Assembly (NCBI GenBank): GCA_036567945.1
Contig: DATCTM010000009.1
Span: 1 to 36,351, forward strand
DNA: 36,351 nt
Direction: 5' to 3'
From: BRH-c54 sp036567945
Lineage (GTDB): Bacteria; Bacteroidota; Bacteroidia; Flavobacteriales_E; Vicingaceae
The notes under the pieces are model-generated. The model was not told the origin of the DNA. It did no database searches and saw only the letters and a program-made list of their open reading frames with translations. Shown here piece by piece: positions 16,111 through 23,701 of this stretch (position 1 is its first letter; each line of letters starts with the position of its first letter). The position numbers and the translations under genes were made by a program.

Positions 16111-17262
16111 ATGAAAATTAACGAATCATATAAACAACTTCAAACCTATATTGAATCTCAAGCGTTTAAAGGTTACGACCCGTATGATACTTTAAATTCT
16201 CCTTTGCCTTTTCATTATTTAGGTAAGTGGGGATCTGTGTTAGCCATTCAGTTTCAAAAAAGAAACCCATTTAATATTAGAAAATTATTGGGGATTAAAA
16301 AAGAATATAACCCCAAAGCTATTGGTTTGCTACTACATGCGTATTCACTTCAATACCAAAAAGAACAAAATGAAGAGTACCTCAAAAAGATGCATTTCTT
16401 TTTCAATTGGTTGTTGGAAAATAGAAGCAAAGGGTACACAAACTTTTGTTGGGGCTATAATTTTGATTGGGCTAGTCCGGTAAAATTTTTAGAAAAGTAT
16501 TCTCCGACTATAGTGGTAAGTGGTTTTATTTCCAAAGGTATTTTTGAATATTTCATAGCGACAAAAGATGAAAAAGCGAAAGAAGTATTAATTAGTATTG
16601 GTGAATTTGTAAAAAATGACTTAGCGTGGACCAATACTCCCGAGGGAAAATGTGTGAGTTATAGTACAAAAACTACTGATTGTTGTTATAATGCCAGTAT
16701 GTTAGGAGCAGAATTATTTACTCGTTTGTATTTTTTAACTAAAGATGAAAGTTACAAAACCTTAGCAACGAGTTTAACCGATTTTACTGTAGCTCATCAA
16801 CAGACAGATGGAAGTTGGAATTACAGTATTGATGTGGAGACAGGAAAAGAACGACAGCAAATTGACTTTCATCAAGGGTATGTGTTAGATTCCATACATT
16901 ATGTATTGAAATATATCGGAGAAAATTCTGCTTATTTTGAAGCTTTAAAACAAGGAGCTGCTTTTTATTACGAAAAACAATTTTTACCCAACGGACAGTC
17001 TGTATATCGTTATCCGGATAAATACCCTATTGAAATTCATAATCAAGCACAGGGTATTATAACTTTTTCTCGTTTAGCATATTTAGATGAGCAATATGCT
17101 CCTTTTGCTAAAAAGGTAGCTGAATATACTATTGCAACCATGCAACACCCACATAACGGGTACTTTTATTATAAAAAATACCCGTTATATACCATTAAAA
17201 CACCATTTATGAGATGGAGTCAAGCATGGATGTTGTTGGCGTTAACTGAGTTGAGTTCTTAA
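16111..17262 (+). CDS. Alpha/alpha-barrel (six-hairpin type) protein of polysaccharide loci
   Basis: The 383-residue cytoplasmic protein has no signal peptide. It is all-helical with aromatic-rich helix-loop repeats (FCWGYNFDW, DCCYNASMLGAELF, DGSWNYSID, IDFHQGYVLDSIHYVLKYI, PHNGYFYYKKYP, MRWSQAWMLLAL) typical of alpha/alpha toroids of the six-hairpin glycosidase, epimerase and lyase kind. The ATG at 16111 is preferred over an in-frame TTG at 16096. Members of this family in databases sometimes carry the name delta-aminolevulinic acid dehydratase; nothing in the sequence supports that enzyme (a TIM barrel with zinc cysteines), even though a haem locus lies next door. The following DUF354 and sugar transferase genes point to a role in making or trimming a surface glycan. 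Precise activity unknown. Confidence 0.75.
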   Translation: MKINESYKQLQTYIESQAFKGYDPYDTLNSPLPFHYLGKWGSVLAIQFQKRNPFNIRKLLGIKKEYNPKAIGLLLHAYSLQYQKEQNEEYLKKMHFFFNWLLENRSKGYTNFCWGYNFDWASPVKFLEKYSPTIVVSGFISKGIFEYFIATKDEKAKEVLISIGEFVKNDLAWTNTPEGKCVSYSTKTTDCCYNASMLGAELFTRLYFLTKDESYKTLATSLTDFTVAHQQTDGSWNYSIDVETGKERQQIDFHQGYVLDSIHYVLKYIGENSAYFEALKQGAAFYYEKQFLPNGQSVYRYPDKYPIEIHNQAQGIITFSRLAYLDEQYAPFAKKVAEYTIATMQHPHNGYFYYKKYPLYTIKTPFMRWSQAWMLLALTELSS

Positions 17263-17309
17263 CAATCATATTGTATTTTTCCTCTAAAAATCTTTCTTTA
17301 TTTCTCTGA

Positions 17310-17317
17310 TAATTTTG
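17310..17317 (+). promoter_or_regulatory. -7 promoter element before the DUF354 gene
   Basis: TAATTTTG matches TAnnTTTG exactly and lies 16 bases upstream of the ATG at 17334. I see no convincing -33 element at the usual distance. Confidence 0.45.
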
Positions 17318-17333
17318 TACTATTGTTGCACGC

Positions 17334-18398
17334 ATGAAGTGTGATTCCTCAACATATTTATTTTACTTAGGTCATCCTGCTCATTATCATAATGTTTCTG
17401 TGGTAATGAAACAAATGCTTGCGGAAAATTGTCGCATAATTTTAGTAGCAAGAGCTAAAGATGTGTTGTTTGATTTGTTAGATGACTTACCTTACAACAT
17501 CATTTTTCTTCCTCCAAGAAAAGGAAAAGGGAAATTCTCATTGGTAGTAGAAGTACTTAAAAGGCAATTAATTTTATTAAAAATTTGTTTGAAATATCGT
17601 CCAAAAATGATGATAGGAACAGACATTGTAATCGCACACATCGGTAAATTATTAGGAATTCCATCTATCATTTTAAACGAAGATGATGCCGAAGAAGTAC
17701 CTTATTTGGTAAAATATGGCTATAAATATGCTACAAAAGTAATGGCCCCTGAATGTTGCAGTGTTCGTCCTTACGAATATAAAAAAGTAGCTTATAATGG
17801 TTACCACGAATTGGCATATTTACATCCCAATTATTTTACTCCCGATAAAAGTAAGGTGGAACATCTGTTTAAAAACGATCAGCCGTATTTTATATTGCGC
17901 TTTGTGGAACTTACTGCCCATCACGATAAGGGGAAAAAAGGCATTAACATTATGTTGGCTAAAAAACTGATTGAAAAACTTAAACCGTACGGCAACATTT
18001 ACATTACTTCCGAACGTTCTTTGGAAGCAGAGTTAGAACAATATAGAGTTGCTGTTCATCCAAAAGAGATACATCATGTATTGAGTTTTGCCACATTATT
18101 TATTGGAGATAGTCAAACCATGACAGCCGAAGCAGCAGTGTTAGGGACTCCTGCCATAAGATTTAATGATTTTGTTGGAAAATTAAACTATTTGGAAGAG
18201 TTAGAATATAAATATCAATTAACTTTTGGGATAACCACTGATAAGGAAAATGCGTTACTTGATAAAGTAGATGAACTATTAAACACCGATAAATTAAAAC
18301 AAGTTTTTAATGAACGCCAGAAAAAAATGCTTCATTCAACCATTGATGTTGCTGCTTTTTGGAAAAATTATTTTATGAATTTTAATAGTAAAAATTAA
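17334..18398 (+). CDS. DUF354 family glycosyltransferase-like protein
   Basis: The 354-residue protein begins YLFYLGHPAHYHNVSVVMKQM, the typical DUF354 opening, then has alternating beta-alpha units and a second Rossmann-like half containing ITSERSLEAELEQY and LFIGDSQTMTAEAAVLGTPAIRF, the pattern seen in UDP-GlcNAc 2-epimerase and other GT-B fold proteins (GDS..M..EA...G.P). No membrane segment or signal peptide is present. DUF354 proteins are found in polysaccharide and glycan loci of archaea and Bacteroidota; the reaction has not been settled. The next gene begins 3 bases after this stop, so the two are translationally coupled and probably act on the same glycan. Confidence 0.88.
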   Translation: MKCDSSTYLFYLGHPAHYHNVSVVMKQMLAENCRIILVARAKDVLFDLLDDLPYNIIFLPPRKGKGKFSLVVEVLKRQLILLKICLKYRPKMMIGTDIVIAHIGKLLGIPSIILNEDDAEEVPYLVKYGYKYATKVMAPECCSVRPYEYKKVAYNGYHELAYLHPNYFTPDKSKVEHLFKNDQPYFILRFVELTAHHDKGKKGINIMLAKKLIEKLKPYGNIYITSERSLEAELEQYRVAVHPKEIHHVLSFATLFIGDSQTMTAEAAVLGTPAIRFNDFVGKLNYLEELEYKYQLTFGITTDKENALLDKVDELLNTDKLKQVFNERQKKMLHSTIDVAAFWKNYFMNFNSKN

Positions 18399-18400
18399 CA

Positions 18401-19435
18401 TTGAACAAATCTCTCATTATACAAGAACAAGGTGAAGCTGCTTATGAATTTATAAGCAATTATATGGATGTGCAGCCTGATGAAACAGAGGTGTTGAAAA
18501 CTATTAACGTATTTAATATTAAAAAAATTGAACCACCCAAAAAAGGGATTATTAATCTTAATAAAATCAATGATATAAAAGATATTAATCAGTTTTTTAA
18601 TGAAGTTCATCAAAAATTAGTTGATAATGGAATTTTTATTGGTTGTGTGGAAACAAAGGAAGAACGTAGAAAAAGGATTTATCGAAAATATCCTATTATT
18701 ATTGCTCAGATATACTATTTCTTTGATTTTGTTTTTAAGCGAGTATTTTCTAAACTTTTTTTTACCCGATGGTTTTACTTTTTTATTACAGCGGGTAGAA
18801 ATCAAACTTTATCAAAAGCAGAAGCATTAGGTAGAGTAGCTTATGCCGGTTTCGAAATTATTGAAGATAACGAAATCAATAATTTACATTATTTTGTAGT
18901 TAAAAAAAATGCTGATTTTGAACCTCGACCCTTACCAAGATTTAGCTTGTTGTTTAAAATGCAGCGAATTGGTAAAAACAATAAGCCCATCACAGTTTTT
19001 AAAATACGAACCATGCATCCTTATGCTGAATATTTACAAGATTATTTGTATAAAACGAATAAATTACAAAAAGGAGGGAAGTTTAGAAATGATTATCGAA
19101 TTACGACTTGGGGAAGAGTTTTTAGGAAGTTATGGATAGATGAATTACCTATGGTGTATAATTTTATAAAAGGAGAAATAAAATTAGTAGGTGTTCGTCC
19201 ATTAAGTGAACAATATTTAAACCTTTATACTGAAGAATTAAAAACATTAAGAAAAGAAGTGAAGCCAGGACTTATCCCACCATTTTATGCCGATTTACCT
19301 GAAACTTTGGATGATATTATTGCATCAGAAATTAGATATATTAAAGCGTACAAGCAACGTCCGTTTAAAACAGATGTCAGTTATTTTTATAAAGCTGTTT
19401 GTAACATACTTTTTAAGAAAGTTAGGAGTAATTAA
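18401..19435 (+). CDS. Sugar transferase (phosphoglycosyltransferase-like) with extra N-terminal domain
   Basis: The start is probably TTG 18401, three bases after the DUF354 stop; the first in-frame ATG (18464) would cut into the N-terminal domain. Residues ~10-170 resemble a trimmed class I methyltransferase (NEVHQKLVDNGIFIGCVETKEER, later ITAGRNQTLSKAEALGRVAYAGFEII) with an aromatic, hydrophobic stretch at ~97-130 that may sit in the membrane. Residues ~180-344 are a bacterial sugar transferase domain: QRIGKNNKP, FKIRTM (200-205), WGRVFRKLWIDELP (237-250), LVGVRP (262-267) and KPGLIPPFY. The Asp-Glu dyad expected just after RTM is not evident: the sequence reads HPYAEYLQD. The family transfers a sugar phosphate to polyprenol phosphate to start glycan assembly; whether this member is catalytic is open. 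Confidence 0.82.
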   Translation: MNKSLIIQEQGEAAYEFISNYMDVQPDETEVLKTINVFNIKKIEPPKKGIINLNKINDIKDINQFFNEVHQKLVDNGIFIGCVETKEERRKRIYRKYPIIIAQIYYFFDFVFKRVFSKLFFTRWFYFFITAGRNQTLSKAEALGRVAYAGFEIIEDNEINNLHYFVVKKNADFEPRPLPRFSLLFKMQRIGKNNKPITVFKIRTMHPYAEYLQDYLYKTNKLQKGGKFRNDYRITTWGRVFRKLWIDELPMVYNFIKGEIKLVGVRPLSEQYLNLYTEELKTLRKEVKPGLIPPFYADLPETLDDIIASEIRYIKAYKQRPFKTDVSYFYKAVCNILFKKVRSN

Positions 19436-19505
19436 AATACTTATCAGTACTTAAATATTTAGGAGTACTTATAAGTGTAGCGTTTAAATAGAATAAGTAT
19501 TTTTG
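19436..19505. promoter_or_regulatory. Cluster of TACTTAT/ATAAGTA motifs and -7 box before the Wzi-like gene
   Basis: The 80-base gap contains AATACTTAT (19436-19444), TACTTA (19448-19453), the perfect 10-bp palindrome ACTTATAAGT (19467-19476) and ATAAGTATT (19493-19501); the outer two are exact inverted repeats. A -7 box TATTTTTG (19498-19505) overlaps the last copy and lies only 10 bases upstream of the ATG. The arrangement suggests a multi-site operator, or a hairpin formed by the outer arms. Confidence 0.4.
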
Positions 19506-19515
19506 AATTACGATT

Positions 19516-21135
19516 ATGAAAAGAATTTTAATATTTTGTTTGCTCTTTTTTATGGGTTGGAGCGTGTTGAAAAGCCAGGTAGTGTTGCAGCCTATTACTT
19601 CCAGTGTATATGAGTTTTTAGATGAGATGGCTCAAGAAAAGAAAATTGAGCTTAATTCGGCTGTTAAACCTTACTCACGAATGTTTATTGCTAAAAAATT
19701 GGAAGAAATTAATGAGCAAAAAACCGATTTAAATAAAAGACAACAAAAGGAATTAGCATTTTACCTTAAAGATTTTAACAAAGAACTGATTGGTACGAAA
19801 GGCGAATTTGAAAAAAGAAAAGATCTATTCTATTATAATGATAGTTTATTTACTTTAACGGTAAATCCAATTTTAGGATTTAAGTATGCTACTAATGAAA
19901 ATGGAGCTTATACACATCGTTGGAATGGTGGAGAATTGTATGGAAATATTGGAACTCATTTTGGTTTTTATGCTAGTTTACGGGATAATGGAATTTCTGA
20001 TATTTTAACCGCACCAGAACATTTAACTACTACTCAAGGAGGGAATTTTAAATACAATCAAGGACAAACCGGACAACGAAGTGATTATAGTGAAATGCTA
20101 GGTGGTGTTTTTTATTCGTGGAAATGGGGAAGGTTAGGAATTGTTAAAGATAATCATAATTGGGGGGATAATTATCATGGAGCTAATATCTTTTCAGGAA
20201 AAAATCCTTCGGTAGGGTATATTGACTTTAATATAAAACCAACATCATGGTTTGAGCTAAATTACATTCACTCTTGGTTGGTTTCAGAAATTTTGGATAG
20301 TAACCGAATATTTTTAGTGAACAACCAAAAAAGAGAAGTTTATACCAATAAAAATTTAGCAGCTAATTTGTTTACTATTAAGCCATTTAAAAATTTCTTT
20401 ATTTCATTGGGAAATTCAGTTGTTTATGCTGATGATGGTGTAAAACCATTTTATTTTATTCCATTTATGTTTTATAAATCGGTTGACCATACTTTTAATG
20501 GAGCAGGAAGTAATGCTGTAGGGCAAAATTCTCAGATGTTTTTTAATATCAGTTCTAGGCAGATTAAGCATTTACATTTATATACTACTGTTTTTTTAGA
20601 TGAAATCAGTATTGGAAACATGTGGGATAAAAACAATCATACTAATCTTTTTAGTGCTAAATTGGGAATGAAAATCAACAACTTTCCAATAAGGAATACC
20701 TATTTAATTGCTGAATATACACGAACTAACCCATGGACTTATAGACATCAAATAGAATCGACTACTTATGCTTCTAATCAATATACATTAGGACATTATT
20801 TGGGTGAAAATGCTCAGGAAATATACTTGGAAGCAGGTTTAAAAGTTATTCGTGGGTTAAAATTAGCACTAGCTTATACCCATGCACAAAAAGGTGATGC
20901 ACATGTTTTTGAGATTGTTCATGGAAACAGTAATGTTACCGGATTAAATTTTATGGAAAGAGTTGATTGGGAAAACCAAACTATTGAGGCTATCGCTTCT
21001 TACGAAGTAATTAATGACGGTTATATTTTTGCTCGAGCAGCTTTATCCAATATTAAAGGAAATGAATTCTATACTCCTGAATTGATGCGTGGAAAAACTA
21101 CTACGATTACCGCAGGAATTAACTTTGGGTTTTAA
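19516..21135 (+). CDS. Wzi-like capsule assembly outer membrane protein
   Basis: The 539-residue protein has a signal peptide (cleavage near LKSQ, residue 20), a helical N-terminal segment (TSSVYEFLDEMAQEKKIELNS, VKPYSRMFIAKKLEEINEQ, LNKRQQKELAFYLKDF) and then a long series of aromatic amphipathic beta strands (GRLGIVKDNHNWGDNYHGANIFSGKNPSVGYIDF, WFELNYIHSWLVSE) ending in an aromatic C-terminal residue, ITAGINFGF. This is the layout of the Bacteroidota branch of the capsule assembly protein Wzi family, a beta barrel that holds exported polysaccharide at the surface. It closes the 16111-21135 polysaccharide group, consistent with attachment of the glycan made upstream. A hairpin follows its stop. 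Confidence 0.85.
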   Translation: MKRILIFCLLFFMGWSVLKSQVVLQPITSSVYEFLDEMAQEKKIELNSAVKPYSRMFIAKKLEEINEQKTDLNKRQQKELAFYLKDFNKELIGTKGEFEKRKDLFYYNDSLFTLTVNPILGFKYATNENGAYTHRWNGGELYGNIGTHFGFYASLRDNGISDILTAPEHLTTTQGGNFKYNQGQTGQRSDYSEMLGGVFYSWKWGRLGIVKDNHNWGDNYHGANIFSGKNPSVGYIDFNIKPTSWFELNYIHSWLVSEILDSNRIFLVNNQKREVYTNKNLAANLFTIKPFKNFFISLGNSVVYADDGVKPFYFIPFMFYKSVDHTFNGAGSNAVGQNSQMFFNISSRQIKHLHLYTTVFLDEISIGNMWDKNNHTNLFSAKLGMKINNFPIRNTYLIAEYTRTNPWTYRHQIESTTYASNQYTLGHYLGENAQEIYLEAGLKVIRGLKLALAYTHAQKGDAHVFEIVHGNSNVTGLNFMERVDWENQTIEAIASYEVINDGYIFARAALSNIKGNEFYTPELMRGKTTTITAGINFGF

Positions 21136-21140
21136 ACAAA

Positions 21141-21165
21141 AAAAGCAACGAAACTCGTTGCTTTT
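21141..21165. terminator. Bidirectional hairpin terminator
   Basis: AAAAGCAACGA (21141-21151) pairs perfectly with TCGTTGCTTTT (21155-21165) around a 3-base loop. It lies between two convergent genes and has A/T runs on both sides, so it can end transcription of the Wzi-like gene (+) and of the small gene at 21185 (-). Confidence 0.85.
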
Positions 21166-21184
21166 AAATCCTCTTAAGTTTTTA

Positions 21185-21409
21185 TTAAGCTTCTCCCAAT
21201 GGATTATCTGAAGTTTGAGTTACACTATCAATAAAACGTCCGTTTACTACATTAAAAGAAATAGGACCTAAAACTAGTTCTTGTCCACTATTATCATTTG
21301 GTGTTTGAAAAACGTATTTTTTTCCATCATGTCCGTCAATCATTCCCACGCCTTGTGATGTTCCTTTATTTCCAGGCGGAAATAATTCTTTTAAATCTCC
21401 TGTTGCCAT
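21185..21409 (-). CDS. Small protein of unknown function, 74 aa
   Basis: It starts with ATG and is flanked by a shared terminator on its 3' side. It is Gly-rich with the pattern GVGMIDGHDGKKYVFQTPND...ELVLGPISFNVVNGRFIDSV, which suggests alternating beta strands and loosely recalls a cold-shock-type OB fold (GxGxI...DGxxYVF...G..V.F.V), but the RNA-binding aromatic motifs of CspA are not present. There is no signal peptide or membrane segment. It is divergent from the SpoIIE-type gene across a very AT-rich 118-base gap. The ordered composition and the terminator argue for a real gene; function is not assigned. Confidence 0.6.
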   Translation of the reverse strand: MATGDLKELFPPGNKGTSQGVGMIDGHDGKKYVFQTPNDNSGQELVLGPISFNVVNGRFIDSVTQTSDNPLGEA

Positions 21410-21527
21410 AATTTAATCTTTTTATTCTATAAAATAGAAGGTTAATAAATAATTTTTTTCGAAAATAGAAAAAATAATTTAATTATAAAGTAATTAAAAA
21501 AAAAAATTATATCTTGGCTTTTATATT

Positions 21528-23642
21528 ATGAAAAAATTACTTGTTATACTATTTTTCATTTCTTTTCTCACGGTTGATGTATTTGCCGATTCAAAACATC
21601 AAATTGATAGTATTTTAACACGTGTATCTGATTACACAGAAAGTGTGCTTGATTTAAGGTTGATTTCTGATAAAGAATTACTGGACCATCTTAAGACACC
21701 TATAAATGATTTAGCAAGGTGTAAAATTTATAATGCTTTATGTTGGCAAAAATTTAATTCTGACCCTCCAAAAGCGATGGAATATGCTCAATTACAGCAG
21801 CCTTTAGCAGAGAAATCCGGTAATCAAGATGCTATAATTACTTCTTACGATAATATGGCATTTCTTTACCATGGTTTTAATGACAATGAGAAAGCTATCA
21901 TGTATATGTTAAGGGCATTAAAAATTAAAGAAGCGATAAATGATAATTTGGGAGTTTCTACCAGTTTGTCCGGTTTAGCAGGTATTTATTATGATATGAA
22001 TAATTTAAAGTTAGCGTTAAATTATTATAAACAATCTTTAGAAATAGAAAATAAAGTTGAGAACCAAACTGTTGAAAAAATAAGAAGAAAAGCTGCATTA
22101 ATTGGAAATATTGGTTTGTGTTATGTTGGTATAGGAGAAATAGACAGAGGTTTAGAAACCTATTTAATCGTTGTAAAGCTTTATACAGAGAACAATTTGG
22201 AAAAGGAAGCAAGTACCACATATTCAAATATTGGGGCACTCTATTTGGAGCATAAAAAAAATTATAATCAAGCATTGCACTATTTTAAGTTGGCTGCTAA
22301 ATTGTTAAATGAAAATGAAGATGTGGGATTATTGAGTTCTATACATCGAAGTTTAGCAGAAGTATATCACCAAAAAAATGATTATGTAAAAGCCTTATAT
22401 CATGGAAAAAAAGGAATTGAATACGCTAATATGTCTAATGACAGAAAAACAATACTGGAGGCTAATAAAAAGCTATCTCGTATTTATTATAATATGGGAA
22501 AATATGAATTAGCACATCAACATTTTCAAATTGCTTTTGATTTAAAAGACTCTATTTTTAATGAAACTTCATCGCAACAAATTGCTGAAATGCAAACCAA
22601 ATATAATGTTGAAAAAAAAGAAACAGAAAATGAATTGCTTAAAACACAAAATCAATTAGGAAAGGTTGAATTAGAACGAAAATCTACTCAACAATTTTAC
22701 TTAATCATTAGTTTAATTCTAGCAGGGATTATTGGGGTTTATATTATGTATAGTTTAGCTCAAAAGAAAAAAACTAATAAAATCCTTAATCAAAAAAATG
22801 AACAAATTTCTACCAAGAATAAAATAATTGAAGAAAAAAATAAAGATATTACCGATAGTTTAAATTATGCTAAACGGATTCAGACGGCTATTTTGCCTGA
22901 AGAAAATCTACTTTTAAAATATTTTGATTCTTTTGTTTATTACCTCCCTAAAGACATTGTTTCGGGAGATTTTTTTTGGATAAAAGAAGCAGGTAATAAA
23001 CTTTATTTTTCTGTAGTAGACTGTACAGGGCATGGTGTTCCTGGTGCATTTATGAGTATTATTGGATTTAACTCGCTTAATCGAATAGTAGAAGATTTAC
23101 AATTAAGTGAAACAGGTTCAATTCTAGACAAATTAAATGAGTTGGTAATTCATTCTATTAGAAAACAAGATAAAGATGGAAGTTCAGTAAGAGATGGTAT
23201 GGATTTATCTTTTTGTTGTATTGACTTAGAAAGTAAAGTACTAGAATTTTCAGGAGCAAATAATCCTTTATATGTTTTAAGAACTGTTTCTGATGACAAT
23301 AACAATTTGCCTATTTCCATGACTGAAAATAGGTATAACTTATTAGAAATTAAAGCTGATAAAATGGCAATTGGTGGGGCTGAAAATTCAAAAAAATACC
23401 AAACACATCAAGTACAATTACAACAAGGAGATGCCATCTATTTATTTTCTGATGGTTACGCTGATCAATTCGGAGGTCCTAAAGGGAAAAAGTTTATGTA
23501 TAGACGTTTTAAAGAGTTGATACTTTCTATACAAGAGCATCCGATGAGTAAGCAAAAAGAAATTTTTGATACCACTATGCTCAATTGGAAGGGAGATCTG
23601 GATCAAATTGATGATATTTGTGTTCTCGGGGTAAAAATTTGA
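21528..23642 (+). CDS. TPR sensor with C-terminal SpoIIE-type PP2C phosphatase
   Basis: The 704-residue membrane protein begins with a signal peptide (MKKLLVILFFISFLTVDVFA), followed by an extracytoplasmic region of about six TPR units (~75-355, e.g. NLKLALNYYKQSLEIENKV and GKYELAHQHFQIAFDLKDS). A membrane helix lies at ~388-410, then a coiled coil (NKILNQKNEQISTKNKIIEEKN) leads into a PP2C/SpoIIE phosphatase domain (~455-704). Metal-binding acidic residues are present: S479-G-D481, D498-CTGHGVPGA and the terminal D695-D696-I-C-V. Such proteins dephosphorylate Ser/Thr targets, commonly anti-sigma-factor antagonists, in response to a signal sensed outside the membrane or by protein contact. 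No kinase or antagonist gene is adjacent, so the partner is unknown. Confidence 0.92.
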   Translation: MKKLLVILFFISFLTVDVFADSKHQIDSILTRVSDYTESVLDLRLISDKELLDHLKTPINDLARCKIYNALCWQKFNSDPPKAMEYAQLQQPLAEKSGNQDAIITSYDNMAFLYHGFNDNEKAIMYMLRALKIKEAINDNLGVSTSLSGLAGIYYDMNNLKLALNYYKQSLEIENKVENQTVEKIRRKAALIGNIGLCYVGIGEIDRGLETYLIVVKLYTENNLEKEASTTYSNIGALYLEHKKNYNQALHYFKLAAKLLNENEDVGLLSSIHRSLAEVYHQKNDYVKALYHGKKGIEYANMSNDRKTILEANKKLSRIYYNMGKYELAHQHFQIAFDLKDSIFNETSSQQIAEMQTKYNVEKKETENELLKTQNQLGKVELERKSTQQFYLIISLILAGIIGVYIMYSLAQKKKTNKILNQKNEQISTKNKIIEEKNKDITDSLNYAKRIQTAILPEENLLLKYFDSFVYYLPKDIVSGDFFWIKEAGNKLYFSVVDCTGHGVPGAFMSIIGFNSLNRIVEDLQLSETGSILDKLNELVIHSIRKQDKDGSSVRDGMDLSFCCIDLESKVLEFSGANNPLYVLRTVSDDNNNLPISMTENRYNLLEIKADKMAIGGAENSKKYQTHQVQLQQGDAIYLFSDGYADQFGGPKGKKFMYRRFKELILSIQEHPMSKQKEIFDTTMLNWKGDLDQIDDICVLGVKI

Positions 23643-23701
23643 TTTAGCGAAATAACCAATTTTTTACAACAAACTTAACCAGTTCTGTGTTTCCAACGAA
23701 A

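Noticed and set aside
16111..17262. Annotation of the alpha/alpha-barrel protein as delta-aminolevulinic acid dehydratase (haem synthesis)
   Set aside because: The sequence is an all-helical hairpin barrel with no TIM-barrel or active-site Lys/zinc-Cys pattern. The nearness of haem-uptake genes makes the name tempting but is not evidence.
18617..18830. Overlapping ORFs on both strands within the sugar transferase gene
   Set aside because: Low-complexity, Phe/Leu/Lys-rich translations caused by AT-rich DNA; the sugar transferase frame has the family motifs.
21958..22275. 105-codon minus-strand ORF within the TPR/SpoIIE gene
   Set aside because: Phe/Leu/Tyr-rich shadow of the TPR coding frame; no start context or homology pattern.
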